Positions 18,917 through 28,690 of a stretch of 62,323 nt of DNA are shown here, piece by piece; the stretch's first letter is position 1; every line of letters begins with the position of its first letter. The notes beneath the pieces were generated by a model, which did no database searches, was not told where the DNA came from, and saw only the letters and a program-made list of their open reading frames with translations. This DNA is from Methanothrix sp. (GTDB lineage: Archaea > Halobacteriota > Methanosarcinia > Methanotrichales > Methanotrichaceae): contig JAPKYD010000121.1 of NCBI GenBank assembly GCA_026394475.1, forward strand, positions 1-62,323, in the 5' to 3' direction. The translations under genes were made by a program, and so were the position numbers.

Positions 18917-19562
18917 AGCCTTTCACCCTTTTATCCAGAAGGTCCTGCAACATTTCCGTTTCTTCCTTAGATAATTGCGAATACTTCACTGGCGCCAGGG
19001 AGGAGAGGCGGCAGTCGTTCTCGTCCTTGACCAGCACGATCTCCACCAGGGGCACCCTGAAGATCTCGTATATCCGCTCTGCGAGGGAAGATACTTTTTT
19101 GCAGCAGTTTATGGTCTTGCCGAAGATTGACACGCACTTGGCAACGGAGGAGGTGTCGGTTATCTTCTGATAGCAGAAGGGATACCTGCCCCGGTTGGTT
19201 ACGTGCTTGATGACCTTCTTCGCTTCCTCCAGATCGGCGACTATGAAGTGATCCGAGGGCGTGGAGAAGTAGTTCAGCCCGTAGACTATGGCCGGCAGCG
19301 AGACATACTGGTAGGAGATTATCCAGTCGCAGACCGGGATGCCTGCAAGCTTCGCCTTCTCCAGACAGATGGGAATGATGTATGCATCGAGCACGTCGCT
19401 GCTGCTGGGTATGGTCTTGATGCCTTCGTTCTCGCTCTTGACGATGGTGTAGTACGGCTCTGTCTTGTAGAAGTAACTCTCATTAACTATATATTGAGAG
19501 CCATCTTCCCTCAAGGTGTACATGATATCCTTCTTGGGAACATGATCTCTTCGTTTATTCAT
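18909..19562 (-). CDS. RLAN-type (RimK-like ATP-grasp N-terminal) protein as stand-alone gene
   Basis: Overlaps the ATP-grasp start; RYPFCYQKITDTSSVAKCVSIFG, YEIFRVPLVEIVLV, SLAPVKYSQLSKEETEML. Confidence 0.6.
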   Translation of the reverse strand: MNKRRDHVPKKDIMYTLREDGSQYIVNESYFYKTEPYYTIVKSENEGIKTIPSSSDVLDAYIIPICLEKAKLAGIPVCDWIISYQYVSLPAIVYGLNYFSTPSDHFIVADLEEAKKVIKHVTNRGRYPFCYQKITDTSSVAKCVSIFGKTINCCKKVSSLAERIYEIFRVPLVEIVLVKDENDCRLSSLAPVKYSQLSKEETEMLQDLLDKRVKGFE

Positions 19563-19731
19563 TTAGATCATCACCGCTGGACCAGCGTGTGAGAAAATAG
19601 ACAGATTATGGAGAGCAAAGTCGCACTCGTTAGGTCCACTCTGAGGCGACATTGGGGATTTTCCTTCTTTCGAAGCCCAACGGTGTCGGCTGAGACTACG
19701 GTGCCTTTCCGGATCGGATGCAATTTCATTC

Positions 19732-19905
19732 TCAGAAATTTTGATCTCCTCTAGGGCGTATAGCTAGCTGGTAGTATTTATCTTTGTCGACCTGGGCATA
19801 AAGTCCGGCCTGCACATTTTCGCCAATGGCAAATTCTTTTAAAATCATGAAGTCTGCAGCCTTGCCCAGGAGATCCGCGCGATGAGAGCCGATGGCCGCG
19901 ACCGG
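19732..19905 (-). pseudogene. short start-less coding relic
   Basis: PVAAIGSHRADLLGKAADFMILKEFAIGENVQAGLYAQVDKDKYYQLAIRPRGDQNF*, bounded upstream by an in-frame stop. Confidence 0.3.
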
Positions 19906-19919
19906 TTATCTCGGCCACG

Positions 19920-22019
19920 CTAGCCGGTTTTTTCCAGCAGATCGATCATCTTTTCCGGGTCAGTGATGGGCATCAGGCAGCGATGCCCGGAGCAGACGTA
20001 GGCCGTTGCTCTTCCTTTCAGCCGGACCAGGCTTTCTGTGAACGGAGCCATCTTGCCTATCTTGGCACCGGATACCACCAATACCACCTTGTTGGGGAGG
20101 AAGCGGGACCTTATGGCACTCAACATCTTCAATATGTCCCCGTCCTGCGAACTGCCCACCAGGGCTATCTCCAACGATGGTCCTAAGGCAAAGTCCAGGG
20201 CGCAAAGGAGCATAGAGTGGCCCATAGGCTGGCTGCAGGCGGCGCTGGAGAGGGCGCGAGCTATTCCTCGGGCCTTCTCCTCCAGGCCAGGGTCTCCTGT
20301 GAGACGGGAAAGCCGGAGAAGATTGAGCATGGCAGCCGAGTTTCCAGAGGGCACTGCACCATCATAAAATTCCTTTTGACGAAGCAGAAGGGTATCCCCA
20401 TCATCCGGGGTGAAGAAGAGGCCGCCTTTTTCGCCATCCCAGAAGTGCTGCAGCATGACCTGGTTCAGCTGCAGGGCCGCCTGGAGATAATTGACCTCGA
20501 AGACCGTCTCGTAGAGATCGATCAGGCCCCAGATCAGGAAGGCGTAATCGTCCAGGTTGGCCTGAATGCCTGCCTCGCCCCGGTAACGATGCAGCAGTCT
20601 CCCTTCAGGATTTCGCATCTTCTCCAGGATAAAGCCTGCCGCCCTTTGGGCTGCGGCCGCATATCTTGGTTCCTGCAAAGCTTGCGCCGCTCTGGAGAGG
20701 GCTGCTATCATCAGTCCATTCCAATCGGTGAGGATTTTGTCGTCTTGCAGGGGGCGAACGCGCTTCTTTCGGGCGGCAAAGAGCTTCTGCCTTATCTTCT
20801 CCAGCCGGCTCTGCAGCTCTTGCTCTGAGATCTTGAGGACCGCCGCAGCATCCTCCAGGGAAGACCGCAGGCGCAGGATGTTTCCGCCCTTCTCAAAGTT
20901 GCCATGCATATGCACGTCGAATAGCCTGATCATCATTTGCAGCTCTTCTTTTTCCAGGATTTCCCGCAGCTCCTCCGCCGTCCAGAGATAGAACTTGCCC
21001 TCCTCGCCCTCGCTGTCGGCATCCTCCGCTGTGCAAAATCCGCCATCGGAAGATGTCATGTCCCGCAGCACGTACTCCAGGGTCTCGCGGGCAGCTCTGG
21101 CGTACTCCTCCTTGCCCGTGGCCTGGTAGGCTTCCACGTAGGCAATAGTCAGAAGCGCCTGATCGTAGAGCATCTTCTCAAAATGGGGAATGAACCACTC
21201 CGCATCCGTGGAGTACCTGTGAAATCCGAATCCCACTTGATCATAGATGCCTCCTCTGCGCATGGCCTGCAATGTTGTCTCGACCATGGCCAGAGCATTC
21301 TCATCTTTGCTGCGCCGCCAGTAGCGCAGCAGAAAGAACAGGTTGTGAGGTGTGGGAAACTTGGGGGCAGTGCCGAAGCCGCCATTCTGGACATCGTAGA
21401 TGGAAGATAAGCCCACATAGCCCCGGGAAAGAAAGGATGCATCCAAATCCTTTGCCGATGCCCCTGAACTTGGGGCATCTCTCAGATTGTCCATGATCCT
21501 ATCGGCGGAGCTGATAAGCTCTTCCCGGTTGCTGCTCCAGAGATCTTTGATCCTGGGGATGAGCTCCATCAGCCCTGCCTGGCCGAAGCGACCATTTTTT
21601 GGGATGTAGGTGGCGGCGAAGAAAGGCCGCTTGTCCGGGGTCGTAATAATAGTAAGAGGCCATCCGCCCCGGCCGGTCATCCTCAGGGCAAGGGCCATGT
21701 ACATCTGGTCTATGTCCGGCCTCTCCTCCCGGTCCACTTTTATGCAGATGAAGGTCTGGTTCATCAGCGCGGCCACGTTCGGGTCCTCGAAGGACTCGTG
21801 GGCCATGACATGGCACCAGTGGCAGGTGGAGTAGCCCACGGAGAGAAAGATGGGCTTGTCCTCCTTCCTGGCCGCCTCAAAAGCGTCCTCGCCCCAGGGG
21901 TACCACTGCACCGGATTGTAGGCGTGCTGCAGCAGATAGGGGCTCCTCTCCGAGAGGAGACGGTTTGGCTGGAGCGCGGCTCCAGGTTCTTCTTTGCGGA
22001 AAATCGAATCTTCTGTCAT
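19920..22019 (-). CDS. YyaL/SSP411 (spermatogenesis-associated 20-like) thioredoxin-fold protein
   Basis: [61 protein letters not shown]...[11 protein letters not shown]. Confidence 0.93.
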   Translation of the reverse strand: MTEDSIFRKEEPGAALQPNRLLSERSPYLLQHAYNPVQWYPWGEDAFEAARKEDKPIFLSVGYSTCHWCHVMAHESFEDPNVAALMNQTFICIKVDREERPDIDQMYMALALRMTGRGGWPLTIITTPDKRPFFAATYIPKNGRFGQAGLMELIPRIKDLWSSNREELISSADRIMDNLRDAPSSGASAKDLDASFLSRGYVGLSSIYDVQNGGFGTAPKFPTPHNLFFLLRYWRRSKDENALAMVETTLQAMRRGGIYDQVGFGFHRYSTDAEWFIPHFEKMLYDQALLTIAYVEAYQATGKEEYARAARETLEYVLRDMTSSDGGFCTAEDADSEGEEGKFYLWTAEELREILEKEELQMMIRLFDVHMHGNFEKGGNILRLRSSLEDAAAVLKISEQELQSRLEKIRQKLFAARKKRVRPLQDDKILTDWNGLMIAALSRAAQALQEPRYAAAAQRAAGFILEKMRNPEGRLLHRYRGEAGIQANLDDYAFLIWGLIDLYETVFEVNYLQAALQLNQVMLQHFWDGEKGGLFFTPDDGDTLLLRQKEFYDGAVPSGNSAAMLNLLRLSRLTGDPGLEEKARGIARALSSAACSQPMGHSMLLCALDFALGPSLEIALVGSSQDGDILKMLSAIRSRFLPNKVVLVVSGAKIGKMAPFTESLVRLKGRATAYVCSGHRCLMPITDPEKMIDLLEKTG

Positions 22020-22425
22020 CGCCACCTCATCGAGAATCAAAATTATATCCGAAACCTCGCGAATGCCCCATCAATCCTCTAAGAGGCTTTCCCATCTATA
22101 TGTATGGGGAGGCAGAAGCTTTAAATTTTTTCAATGCACGACCTCTTTTTCGCCACATCATATTAAAAATATTGAATATCGCGTTCCAATTCTTTTTGCG
22201 TTGATTCTTTATATTCCCGAGGGTGCGCCCCTCTTTGGGATTTCTTATGCAGAGGAAGGCCAGCTGATTGCAGTTGCGGTTCTGATGATGATCGATTGCT
22301 AAAAAATCAAATATATATTCAATTCTTCCCTAAAAATTGCAGAAAATAATAGCCCTATTCGAATTTTTAATCGCAAAATTTTCACATATTGCTGCCATGA
22401 CCATCTGAAACCATAAGAGACCTGC

Positions 22426-22446
22426 ATACGATATATTTAATAAGCA
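22426..22446 (+). promoter_or_regulatory. candidate archaeal TATA-box promoter
   Basis: CGATATATTTAATAA-like AT-rich box about 55-65 nt upstream of the ATG of the secreted protein at 22494. Confidence 0.35.
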
Positions 22447-22493
22447 TTGAAGTTATCAACATATACAATTTAAAAAATAGGGGATGAAACAGC

Positions 22494-23270
22494 ATGAAGG
22501 GAGTAGTAGTAGCGATAGTGTTAGCAGTCCTTCTTGGGTGCTGCAGCACAGGGCTAGCAACTCCGCCCATTGTACCGCCTGTACAGTATGAACAATTCTG
22601 TGAGAGCCAGAAGGTCTCAGGCACTGGCGTCATCGATGTAAGCACATCGATTGTCGACAAGAAAATTGCTCTGGAGTATTATAACGTCTTGGCTGGTGAC
22701 GGCGATCTGGAAATGAACCAGGAGAATGCCTACTCACAGAACGCAGATAAGCTCAGGAGAGCTATAACATCGGTCAATGGCGGCAAGGATTCCAATTTGA
22801 ATCTTTATGAGAACACCAAGCTGACTTACTCAGGCGCGACGCCCTTGGTTGGTGCAAAGTTCCTGAACTCGAAGGCCTTCTACGGGGGCCTCGGGGCCAC
22901 TGTGCAAGAGAACTTCGCGGTGAACGAGATGGAGAAGGATGAGACATCGTTCTTCACTTCGACCACGCCATACAACCCACCGTGCACTACACCAGAGAAA
23001 CTGATAAAGGACCTGAAAGACGCTGGAAGAGATACCGATAAGGTGGCATGCCTTATGGGCAATAATCCTGCGCAAGTGATAGGCCTGGAGGCCAAGAACT
23101 CCTTCAACGGCACATGGGGCACCGACGCTACATGGCACAAGATATTCTACAAGGATATAAAGGCCCATGAGCTGTTCTCAGGAACCTTCGAGACTGAGAA
23201 GACGATCAAATTCCACGACTACCCAGTGCCCGAAAAGGAAAAGGCTCCATGCGAGGGCATAGATTGCTGA
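22494..23270 (+). CDS. secreted protein of unknown function
   Basis: 258 aa, signal peptide MKGVVVAIVLAVLLGCCSTGLA. Confidence 0.75.
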   Translation: MKGVVVAIVLAVLLGCCSTGLATPPIVPPVQYEQFCESQKVSGTGVIDVSTSIVDKKIALEYYNVLAGDGDLEMNQENAYSQNADKLRRAITSVNGGKDSNLNLYENTKLTYSGATPLVGAKFLNSKAFYGGLGATVQENFAVNEMEKDETSFFTSTTPYNPPCTTPEKLIKDLKDAGRDTDKVACLMGNNPAQVIGLEAKNSFNGTWGTDATWHKIFYKDIKAHELFSGTFETEKTIKFHDYPVPEKEKAPCEGIDC

Positions 23271-23353
23271 AAGCGATGGCAATCTATCCCTTTTTGCTTG
23301 ATAACAAGAAAGGTGGGATATACGATCGTACATAAAAATAGGGAGGTCAGGCA

Positions 23354-24043
23354 ATGAAGAAAACAACGCTTATGTTGGCAGCAATGGCTCTGCTCGTTTG
23401 CGCTGCCACAGCCCAGGCTTTTCCGGCGGACTCATCCGAGAAGATGGTCTTTGTCGACAAAGGGGATGGAAGAGAATGTTGCGCCAACCATGACCATGAT
23501 CAAAACCATGGACAAGATCAAGGCTTCTGCACCGATATATGCCAGGGCTCTGAAGGCTGCCACAAGGGCGGCATGAAGAACATTGTCGATCAATGCTGCC
23601 CAAAATGCATCGTCTTCGAGCATTGTGACGAGTGCAGCAAGACTTACTACTGTAATGGGATTTGCGATGAGTGCAAAGAGCCGTGCCAGGTCTACGAATA
23701 TTGTCCAAGCTGCGGAGCCAAGTACCTCTGCGAGCATGCCGACGGGCGCTGTGACAACTGCGGCAAGGATTGCTATTGCTTCCAGAAGTGCGATAAATGC
23801 GGCCACAGTCATTACTTCAATGGATACTGTGACGAGTGTGCTAGCCGATGTCAGTATGTCAGGTGCTGCCACAACCTTTGCGACATGCATCAACATGAAT
23901 CCTCAGAGAGGTGCGACTGCGGCATGAATGACAGGAACTATGCCGGGGGAGAGACTGCGAATAAAGGCGAATCCCCTGTATTGGTGGAAATTTATCCCGA
24001 GGTTCAAGGAGAGTCCGTGGCTAAGATGCCCCTGGATGCTTGA
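23354..24043 (+). CDS. secreted cysteine-rich repeat protein
   Basis: Signal peptide, about 31 Cys in the mature part, ~27-29-aa internal repeats with paired CxxC motifs; RBS GGGAGGT. Confidence 0.8.
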   Translation: MKKTTLMLAAMALLVCAATAQAFPADSSEKMVFVDKGDGRECCANHDHDQNHGQDQGFCTDICQGSEGCHKGGMKNIVDQCCPKCIVFEHCDECSKTYYCNGICDECKEPCQVYEYCPSCGAKYLCEHADGRCDNCGKDCYCFQKCDKCGHSHYFNGYCDECASRCQYVRCCHNLCDMHQHESSERCDCGMNDRNYAGGETANKGESPVLVEIYPEVQGESVAKMPLDA

Positions 24044-24112
24044 TTGGACAGCTAGGTCGGATCAAAACCAGCATCGTTTGTCCATGAGATAATCCATGAC
24101 AATCGACTCTGG

Positions 24113-24156
24113 CCCCTGGCAGCCGAGATCATGCCAGGGGAGACATCTCTTTTTTG
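24113..24156 (+). terminator. hairpin plus T-tract terminator
   Basis: CCCCTGGCA (24113-24121) / TGCCAGGGG (24132-24140), then CTCTTTTTTG. Confidence 0.55.
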
Positions 24157-24245
24157 ATTCACAAAAAAAACGGCACAGTGCCCATTCTGCTGTCCGAAGA
24201 ATGAACTCCATTCGTGAAAGGCAAGACCTGTCTCATGACACGACC

Positions 24246-25355
24246 CTAATCCTCAACAAGGCCCCTTTCTTTGAGCTCGTTATAGGCTTTTTCCCCACGA
24301 TCTTCCGCCTCTTGCGTCTTTCCCCAATCCACCAATTCCTTCATTCCTGCATCTATGGATACTGATGGCTGGAAGCCAAGTTCCTTTATCTTGGAGATAT
24401 CAGCGAAACAGTGCCTAATATCGCCGGACCGGTATCTATTCACGATATCAGGTTTCAACTTCTTACCATAGAGACTGGCCAATATTGTGGCTATGTCCAA
24501 GATAGTGGCTTGCTTTCCGCTGCCCACATTGAACACATTATAATTTGCACTCGATTTTTTCAGAGCAAGAAGATTGGCTTGGACAATGTCATGAACCGAG
24601 AGGAAATCCCTGCTCTGCAATCCATCTTCAAAGATAATTGGCGGGTTATCATTTTTTATTCTCGATGAGAATATTGCGCACACCCCGGTGTAAGGATTGG
24701 ACAAAGCCTGCCTTGGACCGTACACGTTGAAATATCTGAGAGCAACTGTGGGCAAGCCATAAGACCTGCCAATGGCAAGGCACATTTCCTCTTGATCTTT
24801 CTTGGTTATGGCGTAAATAGAGGTGGGCAAAAGGGGCTTGCTCTCTTTTGTAGGCACAGGCTTCACATATTTTTCGCAATTGGGACACTTCATCTCCCAT
24901 TCATGGCTTTTCAATTGCCCGTCCGGGCGCAGTGACGGATATACCACACCGCAATCCTCACAAGCATACATACCCTCTCCATAAATCGACATGGAGGATG
25001 CAACTATCAATTTTTTGACATGATGATCCTTGTTCACGAGAAGGTCCAGCAGATTGGCGGTTCCTGCTGTATTCACATCCACATATCTCTTGACCTGATA
25101 CATGCTCTGGCCAACGCCCACCATGGCGGCTTCATGGAAGATGACATCCATATCTCTGATCGCGGCCTCCAGAGCAGGAATGTCACGCACATCTCCTTTG
25201 ACGAACTCGGCGTCTTCGTTCAAGTAAGCTGGAACTTGATTATGGACCTGAGGCTCGAGGTTGTCAAAGATTCTGACGCAATGCCCTTCCTTGATCAGCT
25301 CATCCACAATGTGCGAACCGATGAACCCCGCCCCACCTGTCACCAGGATTTTCAT
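24246..25355 (-). CDS. NAD-dependent epimerase, dTDP-L-rhamnose 4-epimerase-like, with four-Cys insertion
   Basis: VTGGAGFIGSH, YAITKKDQEE; insertion ACEDCGVVYPSLRPDGQLKSHEWEMKCPNCEKYVKPVPTKESKPL. Confidence 0.75.
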   Translation of the reverse strand: MKILVTGGAGFIGSHIVDELIKEGHCVRIFDNLEPQVHNQVPAYLNEDAEFVKGDVRDIPALEAAIRDMDVIFHEAAMVGVGQSMYQVKRYVDVNTAGTANLLDLLVNKDHHVKKLIVASSMSIYGEGMYACEDCGVVYPSLRPDGQLKSHEWEMKCPNCEKYVKPVPTKESKPLLPTSIYAITKKDQEEMCLAIGRSYGLPTVALRYFNVYGPRQALSNPYTGVCAIFSSRIKNDNPPIIFEDGLQSRDFLSVHDIVQANLLALKKSSANYNVFNVGSGKQATILDIATILASLYGKKLKPDIVNRYRSGDIRHCFADISKIKELGFQPSVSIDAGMKELVDWGKTQEAEDRGEKAYNELKERGLVED

Positions 25356-25471
25356 CTCAGATTATCTCCTCGAATTTAAACTGATGCTGTTTCTAGCCTG
25401 ATCTCTGATGCAGAATTCTCCTCAACCTTATATTTTTCGGTTGCGAATATTATGGACTTCGGGGCAAGGTT

Positions 25472-26935
25472 CTACATATATTTCTTATTTATACCTCTTA
25501 ATATAGTTCTATATTTACTGACATAACTCTGTGTGCAGTTATTAATATTACGTATATTATAATAATTAGCATCCAGGGAGTTGTTGCCTTTAAGTAGACT
25601 CTCGGAACCATCCGAGAAGACGTTTAATTTATATTTCTCCAGGATCGGTGCCCTTTCTCGAACCACTTCCGGAATAGGATATAGCCTTGCCAAGTTATCG
25701 TCTGCTTGCAGTTTATAAGTTTTCAAATAATATGCTTCTTCCATCCTGGAGACGCAAAAAGACGGCCCCTCCTCCAAGCCGTACAGGTACCCAACCATTA
25801 AACCCAAAATCAAAATGAATAAAATCACACCCACCAAGAGACGATGCATCTTATTTTGACGATCCTTATTGTATATGGCTAGTGCTAAAACATATATGCC
25901 GATAATGGCCAGAGAGGTAATCGTGATGTATCTTGGGGTGAGCGCTTGCTGAATTCCAAATCCTGCTCGGAACACGGTCATGCCGAAAGAGGATATTAGG
26001 GAGAATAATATAAAAGATAACCATTTTGCATTCTCTTTCCATAGGCCATATTTTATCAAAAAAGTCAACTCTATTAATAAAATAATAATTAATGCAATTC
26101 CAATGCCTGCTGCGACCGGGATTATGAGACCTAACGGCGACCCGATATTACTTGTAAAGTAAAGCAAGCCTTTAATGGGATGCTCAATTATCAGAAATGT
26201 GCTGGGATTGCCTGCTGGCTTTGTCCAATGAATGAAATAGATAGCCGTGGTCAACAGCCCGATGAAGCTCCAGACCACTGCCATCCTTTTGTCTTTGCCT
26301 GAGAGAAGAATAAAAATCAATCCCGAGGGCCATGCCGCCAGGCCATTTACAAAAGAATAGGAGGCCAAGACGCCGCCGCCAGCTGCCAGCAAGAAGTTGG
26401 CGTCCAATTTGTTTGATTTATCCAACATATAGATGGAAGAGACAAATCCTATGACGCACAGATAAATCTGTAATTGAAATCCCCAGAGTATGTTGCCGAA
26501 TTGTTTCAAATCGAAGATCATGAATGATATCGGTATAAACGCCATTAGCATTTTGGTTGAAGTTCCAAAGCCGCTTTTATACGCTAAGAAGACCACAGCA
26601 AAGATCAGCAAGGCCAGAGTCCAGGAGAAATACATCTCATATAAATTATTATAACTAGATATATATGCCAGGATCAGCATAACGATTCTTGGAAAGAAAA
26701 GTCTGTGCTCATTATGCTGCTGGAAAAGATCATAAACCGATAGATTGTTGCTAAATAACTTCTCGATGAAGGGCACAAAATCCCATTGATCCCAAGAGAC
26801 GACATTTACTCCGAAAGATCTTATATAAAAGGCTTCCAATATGGCGGGCGATAATATGAGCAGTATCACCAGCCACCTCTTAAATGCCGACGGGCCGAAT
26901 GCGTTCGCCTGCTCAGATCGTGTTGGGATTCTCAT
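25472..26935 (-). CDS. multi-spanning membrane protein in glycan cluster
   Basis: 487 aa with many TM segments; overlaps the next gene. Confidence 0.7.
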   Translation of the reverse strand: MRIPTRSEQANAFGPSAFKRWLVILLILSPAILEAFYIRSFGVNVVSWDQWDFVPFIEKLFSNNLSVYDLFQQHNEHRLFFPRIVMLILAYISSYNNLYEMYFSWTLALLIFAVVFLAYKSGFGTSTKMLMAFIPISFMIFDLKQFGNILWGFQLQIYLCVIGFVSSIYMLDKSNKLDANFLLAAGGGVLASYSFVNGLAAWPSGLIFILLSGKDKRMAVVWSFIGLLTTAIYFIHWTKPAGNPSTFLIIEHPIKGLLYFTSNIGSPLGLIIPVAAGIGIALIIILLIELTFLIKYGLWKENAKWLSFILFSLISSFGMTVFRAGFGIQQALTPRYITITSLAIIGIYVLALAIYNKDRQNKMHRLLVGVILFILILGLMVGYLYGLEEGPSFCVSRMEEAYYLKTYKLQADDNLARLYPIPEVVRERAPILEKYKLNVFSDGSESLLKGNNSLDANYYNIRNINNCTQSYVSKYRTILRGINKKYM

Positions 26936-28646
26936 TCAGTGTGCACCTTTTTCGGAAGTACCGCCTGGAGGCGAATCCGATGTGAATGGCGGACATAAGC
27001 CCAAAGACGTATATAACCAGCCCCCTGGCAAAATGATCTACCAGAGCGATGGACAGGGCCTCCGTTGCCGGGACACTGAAAAGCCCCAGGGTGCCGGTAA
27101 TTGACGCCTCATGAACACCAATGCCTGCCGGGGTGAGGGGCACAGTCTGCGCCACAAATGCCACCACACCTGATATTGCGGCGTAAATGAGCGGGAGATG
27201 GAAGCCCAAGGCTTTAGCGGCCAGAAATATGCTGAACACCTCGAAGAACCATATGGGAAGAGAGATGGCAAGGCATAGGAGCAGGGCGGCTTTATTGCCC
27301 GCTATTCCATCAAGGCCCTGCTTCAGCAATAGAAGCGATCTTTCAATGGTTGGCAACCTTTTCCTCAGCCGTCCGGCGATCCATTCATCGTATCTGTAAA
27401 CCACACCCAGGCCCATCGCCAACATCAGCACAATCCCAAGGGATAAAGCCTCCAGCCATAGGAATTGCTCCTGGTAAAATAATGTCGATGGGATGGCCAA
27501 GAGCAGGACCAGCGTAATCATATCGAAGATCCTTTCCACCACTATTGTAGAGAGGCTCATGCCAAGAGGTGCATCCTCCGTGGTCTTCAGCGCCACACCG
27601 CGAGCTACATCTCCCACTCTTGCTGGAATTAGATAGTTGAGCAGCCAGCTGAACATTATGCACTTGAAGAGCATACTTATGGGAAATGTATATCCTGCGC
27701 TTCTCAAGATCACACTCCATCTCCACGTCCTGAGAAGGAATGTCATAAGGATGGAGGCACAGCATAACAGAAACCACGATAGGGATGCTGATTTGAGGAT
27801 TTCAAAGACATTGGAGAAGCCTGAAAGGCTGAAGATCAATGTCAGAATGACGACTCCAAGCAGCAGAGATGCCAAGGCACCCATCCAAGAGCCTTTGACG
27901 ACCGATCCGAATAAGTCCTTCAAGGAGACCAGGTTTCCCCAAAAAAAGAGCTTCAGCAACCTTTTTCCATAAATTGAGCCGTTGCGGGATAGTTTCAGCT
28001 TTGCCTCGCCCCTCTTCCTGCCGTTCCAGCTTACTGGGACTTCCACACCCTTAAATCCCAGTATGTGAGCCTTCAGGGGGACTTCTACCGTCAGATCGAA
28101 GCCATGGGCATCTATGTTATCGATCCCAATGGCATCCAGGACCTCTCGCCTATAGGCCTTAAAGGCATTTGTCACATCTTTATAGGGTATGCCAAAGGAG
28201 AAGCGCACTAAATTGTTGAACGATCGATTGGCCAGCATCTTGGATCTGGGATATCCATTTAAGGATCCGCCATCCACAAACCTGGAGCCGTAGGCGATAT
28301 CGTAGCCATCTTCTATCTTCGAGACAAGCTTGGGAATGTCCTCCGGACTGTCCGATAGATCGCCCATAAAGGGTATGATTACATCTCCGGTGGCCTTTTT
28401 AAATCCTGTTTTGATGGCGTTGCCAAATCCCGGAGTATCTGTCCTATGAACTGGCTTGATGCGAGGATTCCCCTTGGCCAAGGCATCAATAATGGATGGA
28501 GTTCTGTCCTGGCTGTTGTCATCCACCAGCACTAGCTCGTAGTCTTCTGTTTCATTATATCGCTCCAGCACCGGTATAAGCGCAAAGGCCAGACTCTCCA
28601 GGTTGCCTTCTTCATTATGGGCCGGGACCACGATTGAGATCTTCAT
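26913..28646 (-). CDS. GT2 glycosyltransferase fused to UPF0104/flippase-like TM domain (AglD-like)
   Basis: N-terminus MKISIVVPAHNEEGNLESLAFALIPVLERYNE...VDDNSQDRT; C-terminus LLNYLIPARVGDVARGVALK and TPAGIGVHEASITG. Confidence 0.8.
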   Translation of the reverse strand: MKISIVVPAHNEEGNLESLAFALIPVLERYNETEDYELVLVDDNSQDRTPSIIDALAKGNPRIKPVHRTDTPGFGNAIKTGFKKATGDVIIPFMGDLSDSPEDIPKLVSKIEDGYDIAYGSRFVDGGSLNGYPRSKMLANRSFNNLVRFSFGIPYKDVTNAFKAYRREVLDAIGIDNIDAHGFDLTVEVPLKAHILGFKGVEVPVSWNGRKRGEAKLKLSRNGSIYGKRLLKLFFWGNLVSLKDLFGSVVKGSWMGALASLLLGVVILTLIFSLSGFSNVFEILKSASLSWFLLCCASILMTFLLRTWRWSVILRSAGYTFPISMLFKCIMFSWLLNYLIPARVGDVARGVALKTTEDAPLGMSLSTIVVERIFDMITLVLLLAIPSTLFYQEQFLWLEALSLGIVLMLAMGLGVVYRYDEWIAGRLRKRLPTIERSLLLLKQGLDGIAGNKAALLLCLAISLPIWFFEVFSIFLAAKALGFHLPLIYAAISGVVAFVAQTVPLTPAGIGVHEASITGTLGLFSVPATEALSIALVDHFARGLVIYVFGLMSAIHIGFASRRYFRKRCTLNENPNTI

Positions 28647-28690
28647 CGGATACCTTTTTTTAGCTCTGTCCTCGTATTGGTCGCTATCCG

